63,492 nt of DNA from Lysobacteraceae bacterium (GCA_021299185.1 JAJTHZ010000014.1:1-63492); one strand, 5' to 3'. Shown: positions 17,522 through 29,448, counted from the first letter of the stretch. The notes: a model not told the origin generated them from the letters alone. Translations and numbers: made by a program.

Positions 17522-20122
17522 ATGGCGGTCGATGGCGCGGCGCGCGAGGCGCGGATCGCGCGCCACGAGCGCGAGGATCCCGGCATCGCGACGCGGCTGC
17601 GGTCGATGCTCGCGGTCGATGCCGGCCCGGCCGTCACCGATGCCTTCGGCATCGAGTCGGTGGTCGGCGAACTGGTGGCCGCGGCGACCGGTGCCGCGGC
17701 GGAAGGATCGCGCCAGGCGGGTCCCTTCACCCTGCTGCGCCTGCTCGGCCGCGGCGGCATGGGCGAGGTGTGGCTGGCCGAGCGCGACCACGATGGCTTC
17801 CGCCAGCAGGTGGCGCTCAAGCGCCTGCGCAGCGGGCGCGACAGCGAGGACCTGCGCCGCCGCTTCGTGCAGGAGCGGCGCATCCTGGCGGAGCTCTCGC
17901 ACCCCGGCATCGCGCGCTTCATCGACGGCGGCATCGACGATGCGGGTGCGCCCTGGTACGCGATGGAGTACGTGCAGGGCGTGCCGATCACCGAGCACGC
18001 CGCCGCGCGTGGCCTCGACGCGCGCGCGCGCGTGGCGCTGCTGGCCGAGGTCGCCGAGGCCGTGGCCTACGCGCAGAACCACCTGGTCGTGCACCGCGAC
18101 CTCAAGCCCTCGAACATCCTGATCGACGCCGAGGGGCGGCCGCGGCTGCTTGACTTCGGGATCGCCAAGCTGCTCGATGCCGCGGCGGCGGGCGAGGGCG
18201 AGACCGCCGCCGGGCTGCGTGCGATGACGCCGGACTATGCGGCGCCGGAACAGATCCTCGGTGCGCCGGTCAGCGCGGCGACCGATGTCTACGCGCTGGG
18301 CGTGGTGCTGTACCAACTGCTGACCGGCGACCTGCCGCACACCCGCGGCGCGGCCAGCCTGGAGTCGCTGGTCGACGCGGTGCGCACCGAGGTGCCCGAG
18401 CGGCCGAGCGCGCGTCTGCGCCGCGTCGGCGCGGGCGGCAGTGGCACCGGCGGCGCCGCGTCGCGGACCCTGCGCACGCTGCGCGGCGACCTCGATACCA
18501 TCGCGCTGATGGCCCTGCGGCGCGAACCGGAGCGCCGCTATGCGTCGGCCGCCGACTTCGCGCGCGACCTGCGTCGCTGGCTCGACGGCCGGCCGATCGC
18601 GGCACAGGCCGACACCACCGGCTACCGCATGCGCAAGTTCGTGGCGCGCCACCGGCTGGCGGTGGGCAGCGCGAGCGCCGTGCTGCTGGCCCTGATCGCC
18701 GGCTTCGGCACCGCGTTGTGGCAGGCGAGCGTGGCGCGCAGCGAGGCGGCGCGCGCGCAGCAGCAGGCGGAAGTGGCGCGCAAGGCGCAAGCCGATGCGG
18801 AAGCGATCAATCAGTTCTTCGGCCGCATGCTGGTCGATGCGCGTGCGCAGGACCAGGGTGCTGGCGCGGCCCTGACCGTGAAGGACTGGGTGCTGGCCGC
18901 GGTGCCCAGGCTCGACGAGGCCCTCAAGGACGCGCCCGCCGCCCGCGCGACGCTGCGCCGGGAACTGGGCGCAGCGCTGCACCAGCTCGGCGCGAGTGCG
19001 CGCGCACGCGAGGTCCTGGAGACCGCGGTCGCCGAGAACGCGGCGGCTTATGGTGATTCGCTGCAGACGGCGGTCGCGACGACGCTGCTCGGCAGCGCCT
19101 TGTATGCCGTCGGCGAGCCGGCGGAGTCGCGGCGGCGCGCCGAGGCGGCGATCGTCATGCTCGACGGCCTGCCGAGCACGAACGACGTCCGCCTGGACCG
19201 CATCCAGGCGCGCACCACCCTGTTGCGGATCCACAGCCTCGGTGGCGACCATGCCATGGCGCTCACGCTGGCCGAGCGCAACCTCGAAGAGCGCGCGGCG
19301 CTGTTCGGCGCCGACGACCCCCAACTCGCGGTCGATTACAACAACCTCGCCAGCTCCTACAACCGGCTCGGCCGCCTGGCCGAGGCCGAGACGGCGCAGC
19401 GCAAGTCGTTGGCGCTGTTGGAGCGCAACCCCGAGCGTCCGGTCGCGCGGATCGCCTTCGTGCACACGAACCTGTGCATGCTCGCCGTGCAGCGCGCGCG
19501 CTACGCGGACGCCGAGGCGTCGTGCCAGGCGGCCCGAGCGCGATACACCGAGTCGCTCGGTCCCGATTCCATCGAGATCGCTTCGGTCGATTCGAGCCGC
19601 GCGCACGTTGCCTTCGCCGCCGGCGACTCCGACGCCGCGCGCGCCTTGCTCGACGACGCGGAGCCGCGCCTGGTCGCTGCGCAGCGCAAGGTCGACGTGC
19701 TGCTGGTGGCGACGGTGCGGATGCGCCTGGCCGTGCGCGATGCCGACTGGAAGCGGGTCGAAGCGGAAGGCGAGCGCTTGCGCAGCATGCTGCCGCCACC
19801 CACGGCGGACGCGGTCGCCGATGAACGACTGCTCGCGGACGCCTTCACGTCGCTGGCGCGCGGCATGCGCTCCGGCCACGACGGGGCGGTGACCGAAGCG
19901 CGCCGGATCGCCGCGTCGATGCTCGAGCGTCCGCAGGTCGTCGCCTACTATCGCGCAACCGCCGCGCTTGCGGGATCGCTCGCTGCTGCCGCGGAAGGCG
20001 ACAGGTCCGCCGCGCAGGGCTTTCGCGAGGCCGCCGTCGCGGCGCTGGCGGAGAACATGCCGCGCGAGGAAGCCGTCGCGCTGTGGGCGCGCTGGTTGCC
20101 CGTGGAGCAAGCGCCACGCTGA
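17522..20122 (+). CDS. Membrane Ser/Thr kinase with TPR sensor region
   Basis: At least 866 residues. A Hanks-type kinase domain shows GRGGMGEVWLAE near residue 77, the ATP-binding Lys in QQVALKRL, HRDLKPSNIL near 190, LLDFGIAKLL near 210 and APEQ after it. One membrane helix is near residues 381-400 (SAVLLALIAGFGTALW), then a TPR region to the C-terminus (YNNLASSYNRLGRLAEAETA). The true start is unclear. Paralogues have about 20 more residues, and similarity (SPDDARRLLAAYDDC) continues upstream of this ATG, yet no start codon is in frame there. An ATG at 17443 in the next frame reads MRAPKALLHESQP and would join with one base removed near 17480. Confidence 0.88.
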   Translation: MAVDGAAREARIARHEREDPGIATRLRSMLAVDAGPAVTDAFGIESVVGELVAAATGAAAEGSRQAGPFTLLRLLGRGGMGEVWLAERDHDGFRQQVALKRLRSGRDSEDLRRRFVQERRILAELSHPGIARFIDGGIDDAGAPWYAMEYVQGVPITEHAAARGLDARARVALLAEVAEAVAYAQNHLVVHRDLKPSNILIDAEGRPRLLDFGIAKLLDAAAAGEGETAAGLRAMTPDYAAPEQILGAPVSAATDVYALGVVLYQLLTGDLPHTRGAASLESLVDAVRTEVPERPSARLRRVGAGGSGTGGAASRTLRTLRGDLDTIALMALRREPERRYASAADFARDLRRWLDGRPIAAQADTTGYRMRKFVARHRLAVGSASAVLLALIAGFGTALWQASVARSEAARAQQQAEVARKAQADAEAINQFFGRMLVDARAQDQGAGAALTVKDWVLAAVPRLDEALKDAPAARATLRRELGAALHQLGASARAREVLETAVAENAAAYGDSLQTAVATTLLGSALYAVGEPAESRRRAEAAIVMLDGLPSTNDVRLDRIQARTTLLRIHSLGGDHAMALTLAERNLEERAALFGADDPQLAVDYNNLASSYNRLGRLAEAETAQRKSLALLERNPERPVARIAFVHTNLCMLAVQRARYADAEASCQAARARYTESLGPDSIEIASVDSSRAHVAFAAGDSDAARALLDDAEPRLVAAQRKVDVLLVATVRMRLAVRDADWKRVEAEGERLRSMLPPPTADAVADERLLADAFTSLARGMRSGHDGAVTEARRIAASMLERPQVVAYYRATAALAGSLAAAAEGDRSAAQGFREAAVAALAENMPREEAVALWARWLPVEQAPR

Positions 20123-20328
20123 GCACGGCGGCCTGTTGCCGCGCGCTGCGCCCAGGGCCCGCGACGCGGTCGCGTGCGATCGGCTCGTGGCGGCGCGGCG
20201 CGTGGCCGCCGCGTTGCAGGCGCATTCGGGGCGTCGCGACGAGGTCGAGCGGGGCAGCCCCGCCATGGGCTTTCCGCGCGCGATTCTCCGTGGTCATGGA
20301 TGAAGCATCCCTTGCCAGGCCCCGCCCG

Positions 20329-21021
20329 ATGAACGCCAGCGCGCCCGATACCGCCGCCGCGTCGCCATCCGCCCACGCCGATCGCGGGCAGTACCTCGCG
20401 CGCCTGCTGCCGGAGATCGTGGCCTGCGCCACCGCGCTGGCGCTCGCGCTCGGACTGCTGCCCGAAGGGCTGGCCGGATCGGTACGGCGGATGCTCGACG
20501 GGATCGTGGCCTTCGAAGCGGTGACGCTGATGTTCCTGTGCATCCTGGTCGATGTCGCGACCCGCCTGCGCCGCGCGCCGCCGTGGTGGCTCGGGCTGCT
20601 GGGCTGCGGCGCGCTGCTGGTGCTGTACCCCGAGGTGCCGGGCCTGTTGATCGGCGCCCTTCACGAAGGCCTGTGGGTGGCGTTGCCGTTCGCATGGTCG
20701 ATGATCGAACGCCTGCGCGAATTGTGGACCCTGCCCGGCAGCCCGCGGATCGAAAAACTGCGCCGTCGTGCGCTGACCTTCGGGCGATTGTTCAGCGGCC
20801 TCGTGGTCGCCGGCACCTTCGTGCTGGCGTGGCTGCTGGAATCCATCGTCAGCGACGCCGGCGGCCGCGTGCAGGGTCTTGCGCCGTGGTTCGTCGCGGC
20901 GTACTTCGCGCTCGCGGCCTGCGATGCCTGGCGCGTGCATCGCCCCGCCTTCGCGATCCGCCCGCGCAACCTGTGGCCATGGTTCGACGGCGGGCAGACC
21001 GAGCGCATGGACCCGATCTAG
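20329..21021 (+). CDS. Small multi-pass membrane protein, unknown
   Basis: About 230 residues (241 if ATG 20296 is used; neither start has a strong SD). Four to five hydrophobic segments are visible: EIVACATALALALGLLPEGL, FEAVTLMFLCILVDVA, WLGLLGCGALLVLYPEVPGL, FSGLVVAGTFVLAWLLESIV and FVAAYFALAACDAW. The layout recalls small ion-transport or voltage-sensor-like proteins, but no diagnostic motif such as an S4 arginine ladder or selectivity filter is seen, so function is left open. It is on the same strand as the kinase, 206 bp away, and convergent with the gene at 21088-21516. Confidence 0.75.
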   Translation: MNASAPDTAAASPSAHADRGQYLARLLPEIVACATALALALGLLPEGLAGSVRRMLDGIVAFEAVTLMFLCILVDVATRLRRAPPWWLGLLGCGALLVLYPEVPGLLIGALHEGLWVALPFAWSMIERLRELWTLPGSPRIEKLRRRALTFGRLFSGLVVAGTFVLAWLLESIVSDAGGRVQGLAPWFVAAYFALAACDAWRVHRPAFAIRPRNLWPWFDGGQTERMDPI

Positions 21022-21087
21022 CGCCACGCCCCGCGCGATCCCACGGGGGCCTCCGGAGGTCGTCCAGCGACCCCGTGGTGCACGCGT

Positions 21088-21516
21088 TCAGACGTCGATC
21101 GCCGCCAGCGTCGCGCCGACCAGCACCTTGCCCTCGTGCGTGCCGCGAACCGCGACGCAAAGAGTCCACGGGCCTGCAGCGAGCTTCTTGCCGTCACGCT
21201 CGACGCTGAACTGGTGCACGCCGGCGTTGCGGTTGACGCCGGACGAGATCGTGAGCGCACGGTCGTGGGCCCAACCGGTCGGCGACTGCACCGCGGCGAC
21301 CGCGAAGTTCGGTGCGTCGAGGCCATCCACCACCAGCCCGCTGGCGCGGTCGATGGCGAGCACGCTCACCGTCACGCCGAAGCCGTAGTCGCGCAGCACC
21401 ACGTCGAGGGCCAGCGCGCGCAGCGACACCGAGGGCGTCGCGCCGCCGCCGGCCACGGGGCCCGGGCGGCGGGTGGTCGGGGACTTGCGGGAGGTCGGGG
21501 TCTTGCGGGTCGCCAT
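21088..21516 (-). CDS. Unknown 142-residue protein with basic N-terminus
   Basis: The first 25 residues are rich in Lys, Arg, Thr and Pro (MATRKTPTSRKSPTTRRPGP) and look disordered. A compact beta-rich domain follows (SLRALALDVVLRDYGFGVTV, then WTLCVAVRGTHEG). No signal peptide or family is recognised. The gene at 40904-41452 has a similar basic N-terminal tail before a beta-rich domain, but the domains are not obviously alike. It is divergent from the giant exported protein starting at 21686, leaving 169 bp for two promoters. Confidence 0.65.
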   Translation of the reverse strand: MATRKTPTSRKSPTTRRPGPVAGGGATPSVSLRALALDVVLRDYGFGVTVSVLAIDRASGLVVDGLDAPNFAVAAVQSPTGWAHDRALTISSGVNRNAGVHQFSVERDGKKLAAGPWTLCVAVRGTHEGKVLVGATLAAIDV

Positions 21517-21685
21517 GGCGGGGCCTTTCTCGTCCGGTGGGGATCAATCCATCCACGGAAAAAGCGCGGCCGGGGGACCACCCGCCCGCCTCGCCCGACC
21601 GGGTCCCCGGTCGATGGTCCCGTTCGGCGCCGGAATCCGTGGTTCCGGAGACGAGGCGCCACGTCGGCCGCCCGGGGAATCGGAT

Positions 21686-24649
21686 ATGGGCATTCGCGCG
21701 GTATTCGGATGGATGGTCCTGGTTGCCCTCGCCGCGGTGTCGAGACCGCTGGTCGCACAGGACCTCGACCAGGGCCTGGTCGCCTACTACGCGTTCGAGG
21801 AAAACGCCGAAGACAGCGGGCCCAGTGGCCATGACGGCACGGTGGTTGGCGCGCCGAACTACGTCGCGGGGGTGCGCGGCCGCGCGATGACCTTCGACGG
21901 CGTGGACGACGCGGTGACGTTCCCGGGCATCCCCAACGCCGCCTTCGCCGGCAACTTCAGCATCTCGTGGTTCATGCGGGTGCCCGCGCACGCGAAGTAT
22001 GCCGTGCTGAGCAAGCGCGGGAGCTGCAACCTCACCAACGCTTTCGATATCCGCACCACGGACGAGACGCCCAGCCGCACGCGGTTCAGTGCGGTCTACG
22101 GCGCCGGCTTCACGGATGCGTTCGGCCGTGCGCTGACGCCCGGCCAGTGGACGCATGTCGCCGTGGTGCGCGATGGCGGCACGGTCCGCGTGTACACCGA
22201 CGGCGTGGCCGGCACGGCGAACACCACCGCCTCGATGAACCTGTCCGCCGTGACGGCGCCGTTCGGCATCAGCATCACGCCCTGCATCACGTTCGGCGAC
22301 GGCACGGTGCGCTTCGCAGGGCAGATCGACGAGCTGCGGCTCTACGACCGCGCGCTGTCGGCGGGCGACGTCGACACGCTCTCCGGGCTGCCGAGCCTCA
22401 GCGTTTCCCCGGCCACGGCCAGCGTCGGTGGGCAGGTCTCCTACACCGCGAGCGACCTCGTCCTCGGTCGCACCTACACCCTGCGCATGGGCTCGCGGAC
22501 CCCCGACACGGTGCTCGACACCTTCACCGCCGGCGCGGGCGTCGTGCGGCGCACGTTCCAGATGCCCGACCTGCCTGCCGGCGACTACCGGCTGGCCCTG
22601 CAGTACAGCCTGTTTCTGCAGACCCGCACCCATGCCACCGCCGCGGCGACCATCGCGCCGCGCCTGACGGTGTCGGTGTCCACCGCGAACCCGCAGGCGG
22701 GCAAGTCGATGGTGGTGAACGTCGGCAACCTGGCTCCCGGTTCGCTGCAGCTGCGCTATGCCGGCCGCGTGGTCGCCGGTCCGGTGAACGTCGCCGGCGC
22801 CAGCCAGGCGCTGCGCTTCGTCGCGCCCGCCGACATCCCGGCCAGCCTGCCCGCCAACGTCACCCTGGTCGCGGAGCTGCTTTCCGGCCGGCTGGTGGCG
22901 CGCAACGGCAGCACCACGGTCAACGTGGCCGCGCCGTTCACCGGCGTGTTCGCGCTGCCCACCGGCATCGCCAGCAACAACCCGACGCCGCGACCCCGCG
23001 ACCGCGTGCAGGTGAGCGGCCAGCTCAACCTCGCCGACGGCACGACGCCGAACGACGTCGACGTCAGCGTGTTCTGGGTCGGCAACGACGGCCGCATCAC
23101 GCCGCTGCCCACGACCGCCCTGCAGGTGAATGCCGACGGCACGTTCAACCTCAGTACGCGGCCGGTGTCGCTGGCCGGCATGACAGCCGTCAATACCGCC
23201 GGGCCCGGCCGCCTGCGCGTGGTGACGCGCCGGATCAACGCGCTGGGGCGCCCGGAGTACAGCACCGTCGACGGCCCGACGCTGTCGACCGTGTACGACA
23301 CCGACCCGCAGCGCGACATTACGCTTCTGGTGCGCGCGCGCGGCGCGAACAACCAGCTGACGCCGATCGAAGGCGCCTACATCGTGGTCGAGCCCACGGC
23401 ACCGCTGCAGGGCTTCCAGTTGCCGCCGCCGCCACCGTCCGGGGGCGGGACTTCGCAGTACCAGACCACGGGTGCCGCGGTGTCGCAGCTGTCCAACGCA
23501 AGTTTCGCCAGCCCCAGTACGGTGGTCGGGGGGCTCGGTGCGGTGAACCAGGCCAGCAACGTGCTCGGCGGGGTCAGCCTGCCGCCGCCGCCCTGCGGGC
23601 TGGATCTCTACCGGCGCTACACCGACGCCCAGGGCCGCGCGAGTTTCAATGTCGAAGGCGAGACCCAGGGCGCGCCGGGATCGTTCTTCGCCCTCTCGAC
23701 CCTCGGCTTCGTCGCGTCCGACTGCAATGGCGCCGCCGGCTGCGGCAGCGCCCTGCCGACGCCGGCATCGGTGTTCGACATCACGGTGTTCACCCTGCAC
23801 AAGGGCGCGGGCTTCCTCAATGCGGAAGGCAGCGAGTCGCCCACGCGACTGCGCGTGACCTACTTCCGCGACACCGGCCTCTTCCGCTTCACCGACCTGC
23901 GCACCGGCGAGGTGACCGAGCAGACCGGTTCGGCCAACTACACCGTGATCGCGCCCGTGCAGTCGCTGGGTTCGATGGTGACGATCGAGCATCCGTTCAT
24001 GTACCGCGCGGCGCCAGCCGGCGGCGTGATCAGCCGCGAGATCGGGCCTGATGGCCGTTCCGCGCACTTCTCCGGCTGGGCGCATTTCTCGACCGGCTTC
24101 GATTCCGGCGGCGGCTTGGGCGGCGGAAACGGCAATCCCAACTACACGTTCACCAACCTGCCGCCGCGCAACATCATCGCTTTTCGCCATCGCGCGGACG
24201 CCGGTGGCCCGCTGACGCAGGCGCGCCTGGTGCTCGAGGCTGCATATCCGGGACAGCCCGAACTGGTGCTCGGTGACTTCGCGCCGGTCGCGAACCCGCT
24301 CGCCTGCAACATCCAGGACGACGGCAGCACCGCTGGCCGACTGCTGTACCAGCTCGAACTCGATCCTGCGCTGTGGCGGTTTCCGGGAACACGGCAGTTG
24401 ATTCCCTACGCCGATCTTCCGGTGACGCTGCGTGGCCGGATCGAGTACCGCAACCAGCAGGGCGTGACGGGCACGCGGCCGGTGAGCTTCACGTGGCGTC
24501 CGTTCGAGGAGGCGCTGTGCCAGTTCGACGACTCGCAGTCGCCGCCGGTTCGGCTGCCGTGTCCGGACGTGCTCGTCGACGACACGATTCTCGGCAGCGA
24601 GCTGTCCGAGGCGCAACCCGTGGTGCACAGCAACCGCGAGGACCGGCAA
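21686..24649 (+). CDS. Giant exported LamG protein, N-terminal part (frameshift follows)
   Basis: About 988 codons before a one-base insertion near 24648-24650. The ATG at 21686 is preceded by GGGGAA and starts a signal peptide (MGIRAVFGWMVLVALAAVSR to LVAQ). A LamG/concanavalin-like domain spans about residues 26-235 (GLVAYYAFEENAEDSG, TFDGVDDAVTFPG, QIDELRLYDRALSAGDVDTL). Ig-like domains follow, similar in order and phrasing to 8808-13430, then a Pro/Gly-rich segment (QLPPPPPSGGG) and a carboxypeptidase-regulatory-like region. LamG domains bind sugars or proteins in other systems; the ligand here is unknown. If the frame is read on without correction, it runs to 26494 through an unrelated Arg-rich sequence. 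Confidence 0.8.
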
Positions 24650-24650
24650 A

Positions 24651-27452
24651 CGTTTCCCGTCCAACATCGACGGCAACCAGTTCCGTGGCGATCCGGTCAA
24701 GCGCAACAACTCGCGCGTGATCGAGCGCCGCGACGGCCAGAGCGGTGGCTCGCGCAGCACGCTCGACGGGCAGGTGGACCGGCAGTTGAACAAGGGCGCT
24801 TCGGATCGCAGCAAGGAGGTTCAGCCCAATGGTGCGGCGCTCGTGAGCTTCGGTTCGCAGCAGTACGAGACTGTGCTGGACAAGGAGATTCCGCTGCTGC
24901 AGGTGACCTTCGGCATCCCCGGGCTCGCCGGCGCCGATGCATACGCCTCGCTGCGCCTGCTCGCGCAGTACCTGTACTTCGGCCAGGCCGGGTTGGTCGA
25001 CGGCGATCCCTACCTGAAGCTCGCCACCGACGCGGCATTCGGGGTCGGCATCGCCGCGGGTGTCGACCTCGACGTGCTGTTCGGCCTGCTGTTCGATGCC
25101 GGGTTCGGTCTCGCCGGCCTGGCGACCTCGAGCATGCAGGCCCTCGTGGAGACCCGGCGCCCGACGCGGGTCGACTCGTGCCTCAACTTCACGCTCGACT
25201 TCTTCGTCTACTTCGACCCCTGCCCGATCTGCCCCACGCCGGCGATCGAGGAGACCTACAACATCTTCCGCGAGGACATCTTCGACTGTCCGGACATCGT
25301 TGGTCGCTCGCCGCTGCTGAATGCATTGGCGCAGTCCGCCGCGCAGAGGGGGGCCGAGCCGGTGTTCGACCTGGCCATGCAGCGCAGCCTGCGCCGGCAC
25401 CCGGCAGTGTCGTTCGATACCGTGGGCAACGGCTCCATGCTGGTGCTCGACGACTCCCGGCGCCTGGTCGCGCGTGCGCTCGTCGACGGCGCGCCCGGGG
25501 CGCCCACCGTTCTCAGCAGCGCGCCGGTGATCCGCAACGCGCGGATCGTCCACTACGCGCCGAACCGCGCGATCGCGGTCTGGGCCGAGAACGCGCTCAC
25601 CGCGCCGCAGATCCAGGCCCTCAACCCGCTGGGCTTCGCCAGCGCAGGCTTTCGCGAAGTGGTCAGTCGCCAGCGGCTTGCGTGGGCGCAGTTCAACGGC
25701 ACGGCGTGGAGCCCGAAGCAGTTCCTGACCTCCGGTGCCGCCGGCGAAGGCTTCGTCGACCTCGCCGCCTGCCGCGCCGGGGTAGCAGGCTGTCCGCAGG
25801 CAGGCGAGGTGTTCCTCGTCTTCCAGCGCAACACCAGCGCCGACCACACGGCACCGGCGCATCGCGTATTCTCGGCACGCTGGCAGCCAATCACCGGATG
25901 GTCGACGCCGGCCGCCGTCTCGACCACCGGCGGCGTGCAGGACATGGCCCCGGTGGCGACCTACGTCGGCAGCGCGCCGCTGGCCGCCTGGGTGCGCAGC
26001 ACGGGCACCGATCCGATCCTCGCCCCGCGCCGACTGGTCACGCGCTTCGTCGGCACCGGTCCGGTGCAGGTCCACGACCTGCTGCCGCCGGGTGCCAACG
26101 CCCTCACGCTGTCAGGTCGCGCTTCGGTCGCCAGTGCCGGCGAACGGGACGCGTTTCTCGCCTTCTTTGCGCCAGACCCGACGACCGGGCCGATCGGCAT
26201 CGGCCAGGCGCTGCACGTGGGCTCGGCCAACTGCGACACGGGTGCCGGTACCTGCACCTGGCAGGTGCGACGCGCGCGCGTCCAGGGAGAGCCCGAGAGT
26301 GCGGTATACGCCGACCGTCCGACCCTGCGCAATCGGGGTCGGATCGGCGTCGCGCGCGTGTTCGGCCTCAAGCCGAAGGAGCCCGACACGGTCGACAAGG
26401 CCGCGGCTGCGCCCGCGCCCAAGGCGGGTGGCATCGGGTATGTCGGCCCATCCACGATGCTGGTGACGGCCGGGCTGCTCAATGGCGCCGGTGACCAGAT
26501 GCGCTTCTCGATCGACTACGCGACCGGCGAGGTCACGCCGATCGCGCTGACCGTGGACGGCCTCGGCTACTACGGCCTGGTGGCGGCGTTCGATGCGGTC
26601 AACGAGCGCGTCATCTCGATCGGTTCGCCCAACCCGGCGGCGATGGCGCCGCCGCTGATGGCCCGGCTGCTGAAGTCGGTCGACGCCCTGGACCACCGCG
26701 GCGCCGCCAAGTCCATCGCGGTGGTCGACGGCGTCGAACTCTCGATGCTGCCGGAGCTGCCCGACCTGGCGATCATCGGGATCGGGATCGCGGCGAGCCA
26801 GGTGGCGCCGGGCCAGCCGTTGACCGCCAACGTGACGATCAGCAACCTCGCCGCCGCCTACGACACCGCCACCGACGGCATCGCGAGGCTCGAACTGCGC
26901 TGGAACGCGCCGACCGGAACCGGCCAGCCGCTGGCCCAGGTCGAACTCGCCAGCCTCGCGGCCGGTGCGTCGCGCACCGTGCCAGTGGCGTTCACCACGC
27001 CCGCCGCCGCATTCTCCGACGAGTCGCACGTCCTGTACGCGCGGATCGTGCCTGCGGCCTCGCTGGCCGAGGTCGACGGCGGGAACAACGAAGCGCGCTT
27101 CGAATTCGCCGGGTTGCCGATTCCGGAGGCACTGCGCTTCGTGACCGCACCCGGCGTCGCCGCGGTGCAGTTGAACTGGGATGCGCCCGATGACCCGCGC
27201 GTGATCGGCTGGCGCGTCTACCGCCGCAGCGCGGCTGGCGACTGGGAGCCGCTGGGCGCAACGCTCGAAAAGGGGTTCCTCGACCTGTCGGCGCAGTTCG
27301 GCGTGCCGCGGACCTATGCGGTGGCCAGCTACTCAGCGCGCGGCGTCGAGTCGAGCCTGAGCGAATCGCTGTCGGCGGCGCCCGAGGCTGCGAGTCCCGC
27401 GCCAGGTGACGACGCCTTGTTCCGCAACGGCTTCGAAACCCCCACGCCATGA
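24651..27452 (+). CDS. Giant exported LamG protein, C-terminal part (CARDB, FN3, FE tail)
   Basis: About 933 residues continuing the preceding frame after the shift (RFPSNIDGNQFRGDPVKRNN). Visible parts: an Ala/Leu-rich module with AAGVDLDVLFGLLFDAGFGL and a Cys cluster (FDPCPICP), a propeller-like region with AVWAENA and LAAWVRSTG phrases, a CARDB-like domain (TANVTISNLAAAYDTATDG), an FN3-like domain, and the final DDALFRNGFETPTP. Joined to the N-terminal part, the protein would have about 1921 residues. It is immediately upstream of a second sigma factor/kinase pair (75 bp gap). Confidence 0.82.
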   Translation, partial: RFPSNIDGNQFRGDPVKRNNSRVIERRDGQSGGSRSTLDGQVDRQLNKGASDRSKEVQPNGAALVSFGSQQYETVLDKEIPLLQVTFGIPGLAGADAYASLRLLAQYLYFGQAGLVDGDPYLKLATDAAFGVGIAAGVDLDVLFGLLFDAGFGLAGLATSSMQALVETRRPTRVDSCLNFTLDFFVYFDPCPICPTPAIEETYNIFREDIFDCPDIVGRSPLLNALAQSAAQRGAEPVFDLAMQRSLRRHPAVSFDTVGNGSMLVLDDSRRLVARALVDGAPGAPTVLSSAPVIRNARIVHYAPNRAIAVWAENALTAPQIQALNPLGFASAGFREVVSRQRLAWAQFNGTAWSPKQFLTSGAAGEGFVDLAACRAGVAGCPQAGEVFLVFQRNTSADHTAPAHRVFSARWQPITGWSTPAAVSTTGGVQDMAPVATYVGSAPLAAWVRSTGTDPILAPRRLVTRFVGTGPVQVHDLLPPGANALTLSGRASVASAGERDAFLAFFAPDPTTGPIGIGQALHVGSANCDTGAGTCTWQVRRARVQGEPESAVYADRPTLRNRGRIGVARVFGLKPKEPDTVDKAAAAPAPKAGGIGYVGPSTMLVTAGLLNGAGDQMRFSIDYATGEVTPIALTVDGLGYYGLVAAFDAVNERVISIGSPNPAAMAPPLMARLLKSVDALDHRGAAKSIAVVDGVELSMLPELPDLAIIGIGIAASQVAPGQPLTANVTISNLAAAYDTATDGIARLELRWNAPTGTGQPLAQVELASLAAGASRTVPVAFTTPAAAFSDESHVLYARIVPAASLAEVDGGNNEARFEFAGLPIPEALRFVTAPGVAAVQLNWDAPDDPRVIGWRVYRRSAAGDWEPLGATLEKGFLDLSAQFGVPRTYAVASYSARGVESSLSESLSAAPEAASPAPGDDALFRNGFETPTP

Positions 27453-27527
27453 CCCGACGCGCCGCCGATTGCCGTCGTCCCCCCGCTGTGGCAGGTTCCG
27501 CCTGCCGGCGGCGGGGGAGCGGGGCGG

Positions 27528-28092
27528 ATGGTCGAGGTCACGCAGTTGATCGGACGCGCGCGCGAGGGCGACCGCGACGCCTCGCACGCGCTGTTCCGCG
27601 CGGTCTACGAGGACCTGCACCGGTTGGCCGCGCGCCAGGTCGGGCGCGGCGAGGGCGGCGGGCTCGGCAGCACCTCGCTGGTGCACGAGGCCTACCTGCG
27701 GCTCGCGAAGCCCGAGGCGCTGGGCATGGGCGACCGCTCGCACTTCTTCGCGGTCGCCGCGCGCGCGATGCGGCAGATCGCGGTGGACCATGCGCGCGAG
27801 CGGCTGGCGGCCAAGCGCGGGGGCGGGTTGCCGGACACCACGCTGGGTGCGGCCGACCGCGTGCCGGCGGACGACGACGGCCGCCACGACCAGATGGTGG
27901 CGCTCAACGAGGCGCTCGACGCCCTGGAGGCCGCCGATGCGCGCCTCGCCCGGCTGGTCGAACTGCGCTTCTTCGCCGGCATGTCGCTGGAGGAAGCCGG
28001 CGAACTGCTCGGCCTGTCACCAACCACGCTCAAGCGCGACTTCCGCAAGGCGCGCGCCTTCCTGCATGCGCGACTCGGGCCGGGACCGCTGG

Positions 28093-28109
<17 letters not shown>
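27528..28109 (+). CDS. ECF-family sigma factor, paralogue of 14021
   Basis: 193 residues, colinear with the factor at 14021-14602 along its whole length. Region 2 is SLVHEAYLRLAKPEAL and FFAVAARAMRQIAVDHARER; the region 4 HTH is MSLEEAGELLGLSPTTLKRD. A strong GGAG lies upstream of the ATG. Its 3' end overlaps the start of the kinase at 28093 by 17 bp, a tight translational coupling and the best evidence in the window that sigma factor and kinase form one unit. No anti-sigma protein is encoded. Activation by the coupled kinase is inferred from related families. Confidence 0.93.

Positions 28110-29448
<1,339 letters not shown>

Noticed and set aside
17342-20266. Long antisense frame opposite the kinase
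   Set aside because: Arg/Gln/His-rich translation typical of the complementary frame of GC-rich genes; the kinase motifs on the other strand are unambiguous.
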